NCBI GenBank assembly: GCA_009781635.1
Contig: WQXU01000010.1
Span: 42,707-106,706, forward strand
Direction: 5' to 3'
DNA length: 64,000 nucleotides
From: Treponema sp.
GTDB lineage: Bacteria; Spirochaetota; Spirochaetia; Treponematales; Breznakiellaceae
Shown: in pieces, positions 51,614 through 60,487 of the stretch
Position numbering within the stretch: position 1 is the first letter of the stretch
Layout of the letters: each line of letters opens with the position of its first letter
Program-made: the position numbers and the translations under genes
The notes under the pieces: generated by a model
The model's database searches: none
Told to the model about the DNA's origin: nothing
Seen by the model: only the letters and a program-made list of their open reading frames with translations

Positions 51614-52270
51614 ATGGAATTAATTTTTATGTATTTTTTCTTAGTACTGTCTTTATTTATTTTCTGGTGTATTAATGAAAAAGTTGGAATACAGCTTGGT
51701 ATTGTTTTAGCTCTTTTAGCATGGATAGTTTTGATTTATTCACACTTTAAAGAGCTTGTCCCTGTTAATATTGATCTTAAATGGATTATTATCGCAGTTA
51801 TTTTCTGCGGTTATTTTTTCCTGCGTAACAAAATTGATGCGCTTATTTCCAGAGGCGGCTTTCGGGCGTATACGATTACTACTGCTGCAGTTTCATTTAT
51901 AATGATCCTTTACAGGCCGGGCTGGGAGTTTGTAATACCCGGCGGATGTCTGCTTGGGCTTGGTATAGGTTACTGTTTAAATAAACGTTATGTTGGTTTT
52001 GCAAGCGCCGCTTATTTACAGAGAGAAGGAAGTAAAAAATACTTAACAATGGCTGCGCGGTTTCTTCTGGGGATTGCAGTGCTTGCGGTAATAGTAATCA
52101 GGGTTAATATAGTCATACATCAGCTTTCTGAAAGCCAAAATGCCGCGCTGTATTGTTTTCTCTGTTATGCGGTTACATGCCTGTGGATTTCTATTGCAGC
52201 TCCCTGGGTCTTTACCAAATTACATCTTGCAGGAACAGTTCAGGTTCCTGCAGAACCCTGGAAGCCATAA
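51614..52270 (+). CDS. Polytopic membrane protein, unknown (possible PAP2-like remnant)
   Basis: The 218-residue protein has about seven hydrophobic segments. A stretch PGGCLLGLGIGYCLNKRYVGF recalls the C-terminal part of PAP2 lipid phosphatases, but the catalytic SGH and KxxxxxxRP motifs are not seen, so any link is weak and it should be treated as unknown. It starts 3 bases after the preceding lipoprotein gene and its TAA overlaps the mnmE ATG by one base (TAATG), so translation of mnmE is probably coupled to it. Confidence 0.7.
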   Translation: MELIFMYFFLVLSLFIFWCINEKVGIQLGIVLALLAWIVLIYSHFKELVPVNIDLKWIIIAVIFCGYFFLRNKIDALISRGGFRAYTITTAAVSFIMILYRPGWEFVIPGGCLLGLGIGYCLNKRYVGFASAAYLQREGSKKYLTMAARFLLGIAVLAVIVIRVNIVIHQLSESQNAALYCFLCYAVTCLWISIAAPWVFTKLHLAGTVQVPAEPWKP

Positions 52271-53697
52271 TGACAGGTGAGGCTTCCAAAATTTCCTACG
52301 GTGATGAGTCGCCCATTGCAGCTTTTGCAACCGCTCCGGGGAACAGCGCTCTTACCCTAATCCGGTGTTCCGGGAAAGGCGTAATAGAGATGTTTTCACA
52401 GGTTTTTACTCCGGCAGGAAAGAAATCTTCGGAAGGGAAAGCGCATCTTGAAAACGCCGGCGGAAACACTGTCATCCACGGCTGGATCGTTGCAGCTAAC
52501 GAAAAAATAGACGAAGTGCTTGTTTCCTTATTCCGCGCTCCAAGGAGTTATACCGGCGAAGACAGCCTTGACATTTGCTGCCACGGCGGTTCGTCAGCCG
52601 GAAAGGCCGTAATGGCTGCTCTTAAGAGCGCTGGTTTCCGCGATGCATTGCCGGGAGAATTTACTTTCCGCGCTTTTATTAACGGTAAACTGGATCTTAC
52701 CCGCTGCGAATCTGTAATGGAACTTGTCAGCGCAAAAACCGACGCAGGCCGCCGTCATGCTGTTTCGCGGCTTATGGGTTCCATTGAAAAAGAGATTAAC
52801 GGAATAAAGAGCAGGCTTGTGCAGGTTCTTGCCGGCGCAGAAATATTTCTTGACTATTCTGAAGATGAGATCGGCGCCGATGCAAATGAAATTGCAGGCA
52901 TACTTCCGTACAAGGACATTGCGCTGGAAGCTTTGGAGCAGCTAAAAAAATTGTCTGCATCCTGGCAGCTTGAACGCATCTATCAGGAAGGGATTACGCT
53001 TGTTATTGCAGGCCGCCCGAATGCAGGCAAATCAAGCCTTTTTAATTTACTCCTAAAAGAAGACCGCGCAATTGTAACTGAAATGCCGGGGACAACCCGC
53101 GACTGGATAGAGGCATTTGTATCTATCGAAGGAATTCCGGTTCGTCTTGTAGACACAGCCGGCTTGCGTGATGCTTCCGACTCTGTTGAAAAAATCGGCG
53201 TAGAGCGCAGCCGCAAATTACTGCAGGAAGCTGAAATCGTTCTGTATTTAATAGACGGAGCATACGGATTAACAAACGAGGATAAGGAATTTATCTGCGG
53301 CCTGACATGCGAAGCTCGTCTTGTTGCCTGGAGTAAATGCGACATTGCCTTACCGCCTCAGCCTTTTCCGTTAAATGATATTTCCCCGTTAAGCGTCAGC
53401 GCGAAAACCGGTGAAGGTTTGATTGAACTTTACAAGGCAATCGCTTCAGCTGTTTTACTGCAGACAGCCGCAGAACAAGGCGTTTCGCTTGGTACGAAAA
53501 GACAAAAAACACTTGTTGATTCTGCGTGCGCTGCTCTTGAGGAAGCTCTTGCAATGGCGGAATCGGAAGGCAGCGAACTTGATTTAATTGCGCCGCTATT
53601 AAGGGAAGCTGTCAGCCTGCTTGGTGAAATAACAGGAGAGGTTTCTACAGCCGATATTCTGGAAGAAATGTTCAGCCGGTTTTGTGTAGGAAAATAA
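52270..53697 (+). CDS. mnmE: tRNA modification GTPase MnmE
   Basis: With MnmG it installs the carboxymethylaminomethyl group at wobble uridine 34. The ORF track extends too far left; the ATG at 52270 (MTGEASKISYGDESPIAAFATAPG) is the right start, giving 475 residues. Domains: N-terminal folate-binding domain (LPGEFTFRAFINGKLDLTR), helical domain, inserted G domain with GRPNAGKSSLFN (G1), GTTRD (G2), VDTAGLR (G3) and WSKCD (G4 equivalent), and the C-terminal RFCVGK with the active-site Cys. mnmG lies 1.7 kb downstream on the same strand. Confidence 0.96.
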   Translation: MTGEASKISYGDESPIAAFATAPGNSALTLIRCSGKGVIEMFSQVFTPAGKKSSEGKAHLENAGGNTVIHGWIVAANEKIDEVLVSLFRAPRSYTGEDSLDICCHGGSSAGKAVMAALKSAGFRDALPGEFTFRAFINGKLDLTRCESVMELVSAKTDAGRRHAVSRLMGSIEKEINGIKSRLVQVLAGAEIFLDYSEDEIGADANEIAGILPYKDIALEALEQLKKLSASWQLERIYQEGITLVIAGRPNAGKSSLFNLLLKEDRAIVTEMPGTTRDWIEAFVSIEGIPVRLVDTAGLRDASDSVEKIGVERSRKLLQEAEIVLYLIDGAYGLTNEDKEFICGLTCEARLVAWSKCDIALPPQPFPLNDISPLSVSAKTGEGLIELYKAIASAVLLQTAAEQGVSLGTKRQKTLVDSACAALEEALAMAESEGSELDLIAPLLREAVSLLGEITGEVSTADILEEMFSRFCVGK

Positions 53698-53727
53698 CTT
53701 TTAAATATATTTCCGGCAAATTAATAA

Positions 53728-53755
53728 TTGACAAATCAATTAAATAATGTATAAA
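53728..53755 (+). promoter_or_regulatory. Promoter of the riboswitch/cation efflux unit
   Basis: TTGACA (53728-53733), 16-base spacer, TATAAA (53750-53755); transcription would begin just before the riboswitch. Confidence 0.65.
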
Positions 53756-53768
53756 ATAAAACAAATAA

Positions 53769-53873
53769 AACTGAGCAGGCGATAAACTTCTCTCTTAAAG
53801 AGAGACAGATTTATGGGGCCGGGCCGCCGTGTTGCGGCAACGGGTGAGTATTATACGCATCTGTGGGACGGTA
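53769..53873 (+). ncRNA. NiCo (czcD-type) riboswitch
   Basis: The leader contains the conserved NiCo blocks in order: CTGAGCAGGCGA (53771-), a hairpin ctctcttaaagagag, GGCCGGGCCGCC...GCGGCAACGGG, and TTATACGCATCTGTGGGACGGT. These match the Co2+/Ni2+-binding riboswitch that precedes cation diffusion facilitators. The last block overlaps one arm of the terminator hairpin, so metal binding should prevent termination and turn the efflux gene on. Match is from memory of the consensus, not a search. Confidence 0.85.
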
Positions 53874-53897
53874 AAATGTTCCATAGATGCTTTTTTT
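53857..53897 (+). terminator. Riboswitch-controlled terminator
   Basis: GCATCTGTGGGAC pairs with GTTCCATAGATGC (13 bp, two G-U) followed by seven T. The left arm is also part of the riboswitch core, so the two structures exclude each other. Confidence 0.85.
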
Positions 53898-53920
53898 ATG
53901 GAATTTTTAAGGATGTCATT

Positions 53921-54784
53921 ATGACAAAAGTTAAGGCACAGATTTTAGAGGGTGTTCTGTCAGTTATTATTAATGCTGTTTTATTCGGTATTAAATTCTG
54001 GGCAGGTTTATTAACAGGATCAATCGCATTAATAGCGGACGCATGGCATACATTATCGGATTCGCTTACTTCCGTATTTGTAATATTCTCCGTTAAATTG
54101 ACAACAAAAAAACCTGACAAACAGCATCCCTTCGGGCATGGACGCTGGGAACAAATATCATCAATATTTATTTCCTTTGTTCTTGGAATTATCGCTTATG
54201 ATTTTATGATTAATTCAATAGAGAGATTCAGAAACAAAGAGAGTGTTATATACGGAACGCTTGCAATTGTTGTAACTGCAGTTTCAATAGTTGTAAAGGA
54301 ACTGCTGGCTCAGTACTCATTTTATCTTGGCCGTAAAACAGATAATGTTATTTTAAGAGCGGACGGCTGGCATCATCGTTCGGATTCGCTTTCATCGGTA
54401 GTTGTTTTAATCGGCATTTTAATTACGAAATTCACAGTGCAAATATGGTGGATGGACAGCGTTCTTGGAATGTTCTGCGCATTGGCAATTTTCTATGCCG
54501 CCTTTGAAATTATGAAAGAATCAATTTCTAAGTTATTGGGAGAGGAGCCAAAACAGGATTTAATTGATAAAATAATCGCAGAGATAAAAATTTTGTATAG
54601 TGACGATCTGCAGATACATCATTTTCACCTGCATAATTATATATCGCATAAAGAACTGACTTTTCATATAAGACTTGAAAAAAATATGACTATCGAAAAC
54701 GGACACAACCTGGCATCTGTCTTTGAGAAAATGATTGAAGAAAAATTTGATATGACAGCGACAATACATATTGAACCAATGTAA
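53921..54784 (+). CDS. Cation diffusion facilitator (probable Co/Ni/Fe-type metal efflux)
   Basis: The ORF track starts inside the riboswitch; the ATG at 53921 (MTKVKAQILEG) with AAGGA upstream gives 287 residues. Six membrane helices carry the transport-site motifs LIADAWHTLSDS and LRADGWHHRSDSLSS, followed by a cytoplasmic domain (about 205-287) with HHFHLHNYISHKELTFHIRL. The protein exports divalent metal in exchange for protons. The NiCo riboswitch in front indicates Co2+ or Ni2+ rather than Zn2+ as inducer. Confidence 0.92.
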   Translation: MTKVKAQILEGVLSVIINAVLFGIKFWAGLLTGSIALIADAWHTLSDSLTSVFVIFSVKLTTKKPDKQHPFGHGRWEQISSIFISFVLGIIAYDFMINSIERFRNKESVIYGTLAIVVTAVSIVVKELLAQYSFYLGRKTDNVILRADGWHHRSDSLSSVVVLIGILITKFTVQIWWMDSVLGMFCALAIFYAAFEIMKESISKLLGEEPKQDLIDKIIAEIKILYSDDLQIHHFHLHNYISHKELTFHIRLEKNMTIENGHNLASVFEKMIEEKFDMTATIHIEPM

Positions 54785-54802
54785 TTTAATAAGGATTGTA
54801 TT

Positions 54803-55417
54803 ATGGACAAGGGACGTAAAAAATTTTCATTGCTGCCTGTATTAATAATAATTGTGTGTCTGTTTCTTGTATTAATTATAGCAGTCACATGGATAGCGGC
54901 AAGAAAGCCGCTGGTTGTAAAACAATTAATAGAGACTAATATAAGCACTGTTGTAAAGGAAATTCTGCCTGTTTCCGAATATGTCTGCCTTGTTTATAAT
55001 TATCAGTCAATTACCCAAAGAGCGTATAATCCCGGCAACTGGCTTAATGCGCGTAACCTGCTTATTGTCCTTGACGGCAGCATCAAATTTGGTTTTAACT
55101 GCGGTGATATCGAAGTAAAAGAAGCCGGCTCATGGCTTACATTTCATATGCCGCCGATTAAGATCCTTGCCCATGAACAGTATCCGGAGCGCGCAAGATC
55201 ATATGAACTTGCGGGGGGAGGCATTCTTCCGCGGGCTGTAAGGCCGCAGGAGATACTTGATTTATTAGGTGACACAAAAATTGATCAGGAAAAAGCGGCG
55301 GAAGAAAATGAAGAATTGATTAAGCAGGCGCGTGAATCCGCAGAAGCGCTTTTCAGGCCTTTAATTGAATTGAATCCGTCAATAAGAGGCAGATATTTAA
55401 TTTCCTTTGTCTGGTAG
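54803..55417 (+). CDS. DUF4230-family membrane-anchored protein
   Basis: The 204-residue protein has an N-terminal membrane helix (about 11-32) after a basic segment, then an extracytoplasmic domain with NARNLLIVLDGSIKFGFNCGDIEVKEAGSWLTFHMPPIKILAHE, which resembles DUF4230 proteins (IKAGIDLSKI...VTLPPP.IL), and a helical charged C-terminal part. Function is not known. It sits between the efflux gene and mnmG, seven bases before mnmG. Confidence 0.75.
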   Translation: MDKGRKKFSLLPVLIIIVCLFLVLIIAVTWIAARKPLVVKQLIETNISTVVKEILPVSEYVCLVYNYQSITQRAYNPGNWLNARNLLIVLDGSIKFGFNCGDIEVKEAGSWLTFHMPPIKILAHEQYPERARSYELAGGGILPRAVRPQEILDLLGDTKIDQEKAAEENEELIKQARESAEALFRPLIELNPSIRGRYLISFVW

Positions 55418-55423
55418 AATTTC

Positions 55424-57190
55424 ATGGACTACGACTGCATTGTAATCGGCGGCGGTCATGCCGGAATTGAAGCGTCCCTTGCAGTTTCGCGTCTTGGGTT
55501 TTCCGCCCTTCTAATCACCCAGAATCCGGATAAAATCGGAGCGCTTTCATGCAACCCTGCGATTGGCGGGCTGTCAAAGGGCAACATTGTGCGGGAGATT
55601 GACGCGCTTGGCGGCGAGATGGCAAACCTGATAGATGCAACAATGATCCAGTACCGTGTGCTTAACCGTTCCCGCGGCCCGGCTGTGCAGGCGCCAAGAG
55701 CGCAGGCGGACAAGCTTGCATATCAGACTGCTGCCCGTTCTGTTCTTGAAAAACAAAAAAACCTGAAAATATTTATGGATACGGTTAGGGCTTTGATTAC
55801 CGAAGGCGATACTGCCGGAAACAACAGGGCAAAAATTGCAGGCGTTATCACAAGCCGCGGACATCGCATAACAGCGCGTACAGTAATTCTCGCCGCAGGT
55901 ACGTTTATGGAAGGGAAAATATTTATCGGCGAATATGATGCACCGGAGGGAAGACTTGGCGAAGAAGCGGCGGCGGGACTTGGCGCTTCTCTGCGGCGGC
56001 TTGGATTTCCTGTGGGAAGGCTTAAGACAGGCACTCCCGCGCGTATTTCTGACAGTTCAATTGATTTTTCCGTAATGGAAAAACAGGACGGAGAAGAAAT
56101 GTATCCGTTTTCCATTGATGCGCAGACAGATACTGTAATTGAAAAGCCTTCATTGCCTTGCTGGATTACTTACACAACATCAAAGACGCATGAAATAATC
56201 AGGGCGAATATAAGCCGCTCGCCCTTATACGGCGGGAAAATAACCGGCACAGGCGCGCGTTATTGTCCATCTATCGAAGATAAGGTTGTCCGCTTTCCCG
56301 GGCGGGAGCGCCATCATATTTTTATAGAGCCGGAAGGACTTTCAACTAACGAAATGTACTTAAACGGCGCGTCCACTTCGCTGCCGGAAGATGTGCAGCG
56401 CAGTTTTATTAACAGTATTCCCGGTCTTGAAAAAGCTCATATTGTCCGTCCCGGTTATGCTGTTGAGTATGATTACATTGATCCATTGGATCTGTATCCA
56501 TCGCTTGAATCTAAACGCCTTTCAGGTTTTTTTTCGGCAGGGCAGACCAATGGCAGTTCCGGTTATGAAGAAGCCGCCGCTCAGGGACTTATTGCAGGCA
56601 TTAATGCCGTGATGAAAATGCAGGGACGTCCGCCTCTGATATTGGGGCGCGCGGAAGCTTATACAGGCGTACTTGTAGACGATCTTACAACCCTGGGAAC
56701 AAAGGAACCTTACCGCATGTTTACAAGCCGCGCGGAACACAGGCTTATGCTGCGCCACGATACGGCGGACACAAGGCTTACTCCAAAGGGACGCGATGCA
56801 GGCCTTATAGACAGCAGCCGATGGGAACGCTTTCTGGAAAAGACAAAAACGTTAGACGAAATTAAAGAACTGCTTGAAAAGCGAAAACCTGCGGCTGCTA
56901 CGGATACCGCCTTAGCGGCATATCCGCCTGAGCTTGTAGAAAGAGCGCTGCTCGATAAAAAATACGCAGGTTATATAGAGAAGGAAATCCGCTTTGCCGC
57001 AAAAGCCGCAAAAATGGATGCCATCAAACTGAATCCGGATCTGGATTATACTGCAATCACTGGGCTTTCTTCCGAGGCAAGGGAAAAGCTTAATACCGTA
57101 AAACCGCTCAATGTAGGCCAGGCAGCGCGAATACCCGGTGTCCGGCAGGGTGATGTTGCGCTGTTAATAATTTTATCGAATAAAAGGTAG
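55424..57190 (+). CDS. mnmG: tRNA uridine 5-carboxymethylaminomethyl modification enzyme MnmG
   Basis: FAD-dependent partner of MnmE. The 588-residue protein has the FAD motif [15 protein letters not shown], the conserved [58 protein letters not shown], and the MnmE-binding C-terminal helical domain. It is slightly shorter than usual. SD is weak; the gene is probably co-translated with the preceding DUF4230 gene. Confidence 0.96.
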   Translation: MDYDCIVIGGGHAGIEASLAVSRLGFSALLITQNPDKIGALSCNPAIGGLSKGNIVREIDALGGEMANLIDATMIQYRVLNRSRGPAVQAPRAQADKLAYQTAARSVLEKQKNLKIFMDTVRALITEGDTAGNNRAKIAGVITSRGHRITARTVILAAGTFMEGKIFIGEYDAPEGRLGEEAAAGLGASLRRLGFPVGRLKTGTPARISDSSIDFSVMEKQDGEEMYPFSIDAQTDTVIEKPSLPCWITYTTSKTHEIIRANISRSPLYGGKITGTGARYCPSIEDKVVRFPGRERHHIFIEPEGLSTNEMYLNGASTSLPEDVQRSFINSIPGLEKAHIVRPGYAVEYDYIDPLDLYPSLESKRLSGFFSAGQTNGSSGYEEAAAQGLIAGINAVMKMQGRPPLILGRAEAYTGVLVDDLTTLGTKEPYRMFTSRAEHRLMLRHDTADTRLTPKGRDAGLIDSSRWERFLEKTKTLDEIKELLEKRKPAAATDTALAAYPPELVERALLDKKYAGYIEKEIRFAAKAAKMDAIKLNPDLDYTAITGLSSEAREKLNTVKPLNVGQAARIPGVRQGDVALLIILSNKR

Positions 57191-57193
57191 GAC

Positions 57194-58942
57194 ATGAACA
57201 TACTTTGGCGTATTGCAAAAGAGGCAGCCAGATACAAGCGCTGGTTTGCGTTAGCTGTCATCGGGACATTGTCGCTGACAGTTGTTAACCTGATTGCCCC
57301 AAGAATAATGGCGTCAATGACAGGGATAGTCGCTTCCGGCATGACGCAGGAAAGCCTTACTACGGTTTTTTGGATGACAGGCGGATTGCTTGGACTGTTT
57401 TTGCTGCGGATTTTATTCAGGTTTTTGAGCAGTTATTGCTCGCACCGCGCGGCATGGCGTCTTGTACTTGAACTGCGCATGAAAGTTTATAATGCAATTC
57501 AGTCTTTCTCCATGGATTACCTTCATAACAAGCAGACAGGAGAACTTCTCAGCCGTGTGATGAATGATGTTGCTACCTTTGAACTTATCTATGCCCATAT
57601 CACTCCGGATATTATTACAAATTTTGTTACTTTTACAGGCGTTACAATAATTCTTTTTTCCATTAATCCGCAGCTTGCGTTAATTACCTGCATTCCAGTT
57701 CCCTTTATCCTGCTGTCCGGCTGGTTTTTCAGCCGGAAGGTGCGTCCGAATTTTCAGAAGATGCAGAAATCGCAGGGAGAGCTGTCGGCTCAATTACAGG
57801 ATAATTTTTCCGGCTTGCAGGAAATACAGGTTTTTGGCAGGCAGGGCTCCGCTTCGGAAAAAGTGCTGCGCAAGGGCGAAAAATTTACACGTAACATGCT
57901 TCGCGCCCTGAAATTAAGCGCGGTGTTTCATCCCGGCGTAGAATTTTTAACATCGATTGGCAGCGTTATCGTTGTCGGGTTTGGCGGTTTCTTGGCTTTT
58001 TATAACCGGCTTTCGGTATCCGATATCGTAGCTTTCATGCTCTACCTTGCGTTGTTCTACGCTCCCATTACAGGTCTTGCCAACCTTATGGAATCTGCGC
58101 AGCATGCATTTGCCGGCGCAGAACGGGTAATTGAAATTCTTGATGCGCCTCAAAGTATTAGGGATCTTCCCGGCGCAATTTGTACAGGAAAAGCGGAAGG
58201 ACATATCCTGTTTGAGAATGTAAGTTTTTCCTACATCGAAGGCATTACAGTTCTTGACAGTGTTTCCTTTGAAGTAAAGCCGGGGAAAATGGTTGCGCTC
58301 GTTGGTTCTACCGGCGTAGGAAAATCAACGCTTAGTCAGCTTATATCAAGGTTTTATGATCCGACAGCAGGGAGGATTCTGCTTGACGGGCGCGATATAA
58401 AAGGCATAACGCTTGAAAGCTTGCGCCAAAATATATCGATGGTTTTGCAGGACACATTTTTGTTTTCCGGAACTGTCGAAGAAAATATCGCGTTTGCAAA
58501 ACCGGATGCATCATTTAAGGAAATTGAAGAATCGGCCCGCATTGCAAGAATACATGATGAGATTATGATGATGCCTGATGCGTACCGTACCCAGGTCGGA
58601 GAGCGCGGAGTCAAGCTATCCGGCGGACAGAAACAGCGTATTGCGATCGCGCGCGCTGTACTGTGCCAGGCGCCTGTATTAATCCTTGATGAAGCCACTG
58701 CATCTGTTGATATGCGGACAGAAGCGCAGATTCAGCAGGCAATAAATGAAATTGCCGGAAGCCGCACAATCGTGATAATTGCGCACAGGTTATCTGCAAT
58801 CCGCAATGCCGATCTTATCCTTGTTTTTGAAAAAGGCCGTATTGTGCAATCAGGTAATCATCAGGAATTAATGGAACAGGAAGGCTTGTATAAAAATTTA
58901 TGCCAGGTGCAGGATAAAATAAATATTTCCGAAAACGCCTGA
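57194..58942 (+). CDS. ABC-type exporter, MsbA-like (membrane and ATPase domains fused)
   Basis: The 582-residue half-transporter has six membrane helices (about 1-320) and an ATPase domain (about 335-575) with Walker A GSTGVGKSTL, Q-loop SMVLQDTFLF, signature LSGGQKQRIAIARAV, Walker B LILDEATASVD and H-loop IIAHRLS. Closest by eye to MsbA/BmrA-type lipid or multidrug exporters. Substrate is unknown. Starts three bases after the mnmG stop. Spirochaetes without lipopolysaccharide still carry such genes. Confidence 0.92.
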   Translation: MNILWRIAKEAARYKRWFALAVIGTLSLTVVNLIAPRIMASMTGIVASGMTQESLTTVFWMTGGLLGLFLLRILFRFLSSYCSHRAAWRLVLELRMKVYNAIQSFSMDYLHNKQTGELLSRVMNDVATFELIYAHITPDIITNFVTFTGVTIILFSINPQLALITCIPVPFILLSGWFFSRKVRPNFQKMQKSQGELSAQLQDNFSGLQEIQVFGRQGSASEKVLRKGEKFTRNMLRALKLSAVFHPGVEFLTSIGSVIVVGFGGFLAFYNRLSVSDIVAFMLYLALFYAPITGLANLMESAQHAFAGAERVIEILDAPQSIRDLPGAICTGKAEGHILFENVSFSYIEGITVLDSVSFEVKPGKMVALVGSTGVGKSTLSQLISRFYDPTAGRILLDGRDIKGITLESLRQNISMVLQDTFLFSGTVEENIAFAKPDASFKEIEESARIARIHDEIMMMPDAYRTQVGERGVKLSGGQKQRIAIARAVLCQAPVLILDEATASVDMRTEAQIQQAINEIAGSRTIVIIAHRLSAIRNADLILVFEKGRIVQSGNHQELMEQEGLYKNLCQVQDKINISENA

Positions 58943-58950
58943 AAACATAA

Positions 58951-58986
58951 TTTGACAAACATTTATTAAATGATATTATTGTCAAA
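58951..58986 (+). promoter_or_regulatory. pth promoter with flanking inverted repeat
   Basis: TTGACA (58952-58957), 16-base spacer, TATTAT (58974-58979). The inverted repeat TTTGACA...TGTCAAA (58951-58957 and 58980-58986) exactly brackets the promoter. Confidence 0.55.
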
Positions 58987-59015
58987 GAATTTAATATTTC
59001 AGGCAGGAGCAGACA

Positions 59016-59636
59016 ATGATCAAACTTGCCGCCTTTTTGGGTAATCCGGGTCCCGGATATGCGCGGAACAGGCACAATGCCGGGCGAATGCTTGCAGAAT
59101 CACTTCCATTTTATCCGTCGCTTTCATGGCAGAATAAATCCAAAGGTTTATATGCTTCGCATAACGGTATTCACTTTCTTATGCCGGAAACTTACATGAA
59201 CCTTTCGGGGCGTTCTGTTCAGGCCGCATCCTCATTTTATAAAATATTGATAGAAGAAATAATTGTTGTTCACGATGAACTGGAACTGCCGCTTGGAACA
59301 ATTTTCCTGAAATTCTCAGGCGGTCTTGGCGGGCATAACGGCCTTCGTTCCATGAAAGATAGTTTTGGCAGCGTAAATTTCTGGCGGCTTAGAATAGGAA
59401 TTGGCCGCCCGGATTCAAGAATACCGGGTGAAGGCGGGCAGGAGGGAAGCGGAGAAGGAGTTTACGACTGGGTGTTATCAGATTTTTCCAGGGCCGAACA
59501 GGAGATACTTATGCCGGCGCTGGATGCAGGCGCGAATCTTCTGATGCAGACAACTGAGTGCGATCCGGAAACCCTGCTTAAAGAATGGGCAAAAAAGAAA
59601 ATTATAATTGACAGACAGGAAAAGGAAGTGCAATGA
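59016..59636 (+). CDS. pth: Peptidyl-tRNA hydrolase
   Basis: Recycles peptidyl-tRNA released from stalled ribosomes. The 206-residue protein has FLGNPGPGYARNRHNAGRM with the catalytic His, PETYMNLSGRSVQA, VVHDELELPLG and KFSGGLGGHNGLRSM; all active-site residues are present. SD AGGAG precedes the ATG. It overlaps mazG by four bases (ATGA). Confidence 0.96.
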   Translation: MIKLAAFLGNPGPGYARNRHNAGRMLAESLPFYPSLSWQNKSKGLYASHNGIHFLMPETYMNLSGRSVQAASSFYKILIEEIIVVHDELELPLGTIFLKFSGGLGGHNGLRSMKDSFGSVNFWRLRIGIGRPDSRIPGEGGQEGSGEGVYDWVLSDFSRAEQEILMPALDAGANLLMQTTECDPETLLKEWAKKKIIIDRQEKEVQ

Positions 59637-60433
59637 CAGCTAACGATGCTTTTAAAACATTATATGAAACCGTAGCAAGACTGCGCGCTCCTGACGGCTG
59701 CGAATGGGACAGGGAACAGACGCCGTCAACATTGAGGGGCGCGTTAATCGAAGAAACTTACGAGTGCATTGAAGCAATCGACGAAAACGATACTGTTCAT
59801 ATTGCCGAAGAGTTAGGTGATTTATTTCTGCTTGCAACAATGATTGGCTATATGCATGAGCAGGAAGGCAAGTTTTCTGTAGCAGACGCATTATTAAAAG
59901 TTAGTGAAAAGCTGATACGCCGTCACCCCCATGTATTCGGCGATGTAAAAGTTGCAAATACCGGTGAAATCTTAAGTAACTGGGCTGCTATAAAGATAGA
60001 GAAGGAAGGCCGCAAACCGAAAGACTCGTTAATGGATGAAGTAAGCTCCGCTTTGCCGCCAATGGATCGTTCGTATGCTCTGCAGAAAAAAGCGGCAAAG
60101 GCTGGCTTTGACTGGCCTGATTCTGAAGGCGTAATTACAAAAATTAAAGAAGAACTTGATGAAGTGGCGGATGTAATTAAAACTGCAGAAGACAGTATGC
60201 AGCATATGCTGGAAGAAGAACTTGGCGATCTTTTATTTTCTGTAATAAATCTCTGCCGTTTCTTAAAGGTTGAACCTTCGATAGCGCTTCGCCGCACAAA
60301 CAGCAAATTCGTTAGCCGCTTTAAGCATGTAGAAAAAAAGATGAAGGAAACAGGCCAGGAAATGAAAAAAGAAAACCTGGAACTAATGGAAAGCCATTGG
60401 GAAGAATCAAAAAAACAGCCGCATCATAATTAA
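59633..60433 (+). CDS. mazG: Nucleoside triphosphate pyrophosphohydrolase MazG
   Basis: Hydrolyses (d)NTPs to monophosphates, a house-cleaning enzyme. The 266-residue protein has both MazG repeats: first CEWDREQTPSTLRGALIEETYECIEAID...HIAEELGDLFL, second IKEELDEVADVI...MLEEELGDLLFSVINLCRFL, with the EExxE...ExxD metal-binding residues. It is not linked to the mazEF pair at 5.5 kb. A basic/acidic helical tail ends the protein. Confidence 0.95.
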   Translation: MTANDAFKTLYETVARLRAPDGCEWDREQTPSTLRGALIEETYECIEAIDENDTVHIAEELGDLFLLATMIGYMHEQEGKFSVADALLKVSEKLIRRHPHVFGDVKVANTGEILSNWAAIKIEKEGRKPKDSLMDEVSSALPPMDRSYALQKKAAKAGFDWPDSEGVITKIKEELDEVADVIKTAEDSMQHMLEEELGDLLFSVINLCRFLKVEPSIALRRTNSKFVSRFKHVEKKMKETGQEMKKENLELMESHWEESKKQPHHN

Positions 60434-60487
60434 TGCCAGCCAACAAGGAATCAGGCTTGCGTTGCTGCCGCCGAAGCGTTTGCGTGA

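Noticed and set aside
52153-52269. Upstream extension of mnmE
   Set aside because: It overlaps the end of the preceding membrane protein gene and is not MnmE-like; the start at 52270 fits the family.
53813-53920. Upstream extension of the cation efflux gene
   Set aside because: These bases are the riboswitch and terminator; the ATG at 53921 with its SD is the real start.
59633-60433. mazG as part of a mazEF-type toxin-antitoxin locus
   Set aside because: It overlaps pth, lies 54 kb from mazEF and is a stand-alone housekeeping hydrolase.
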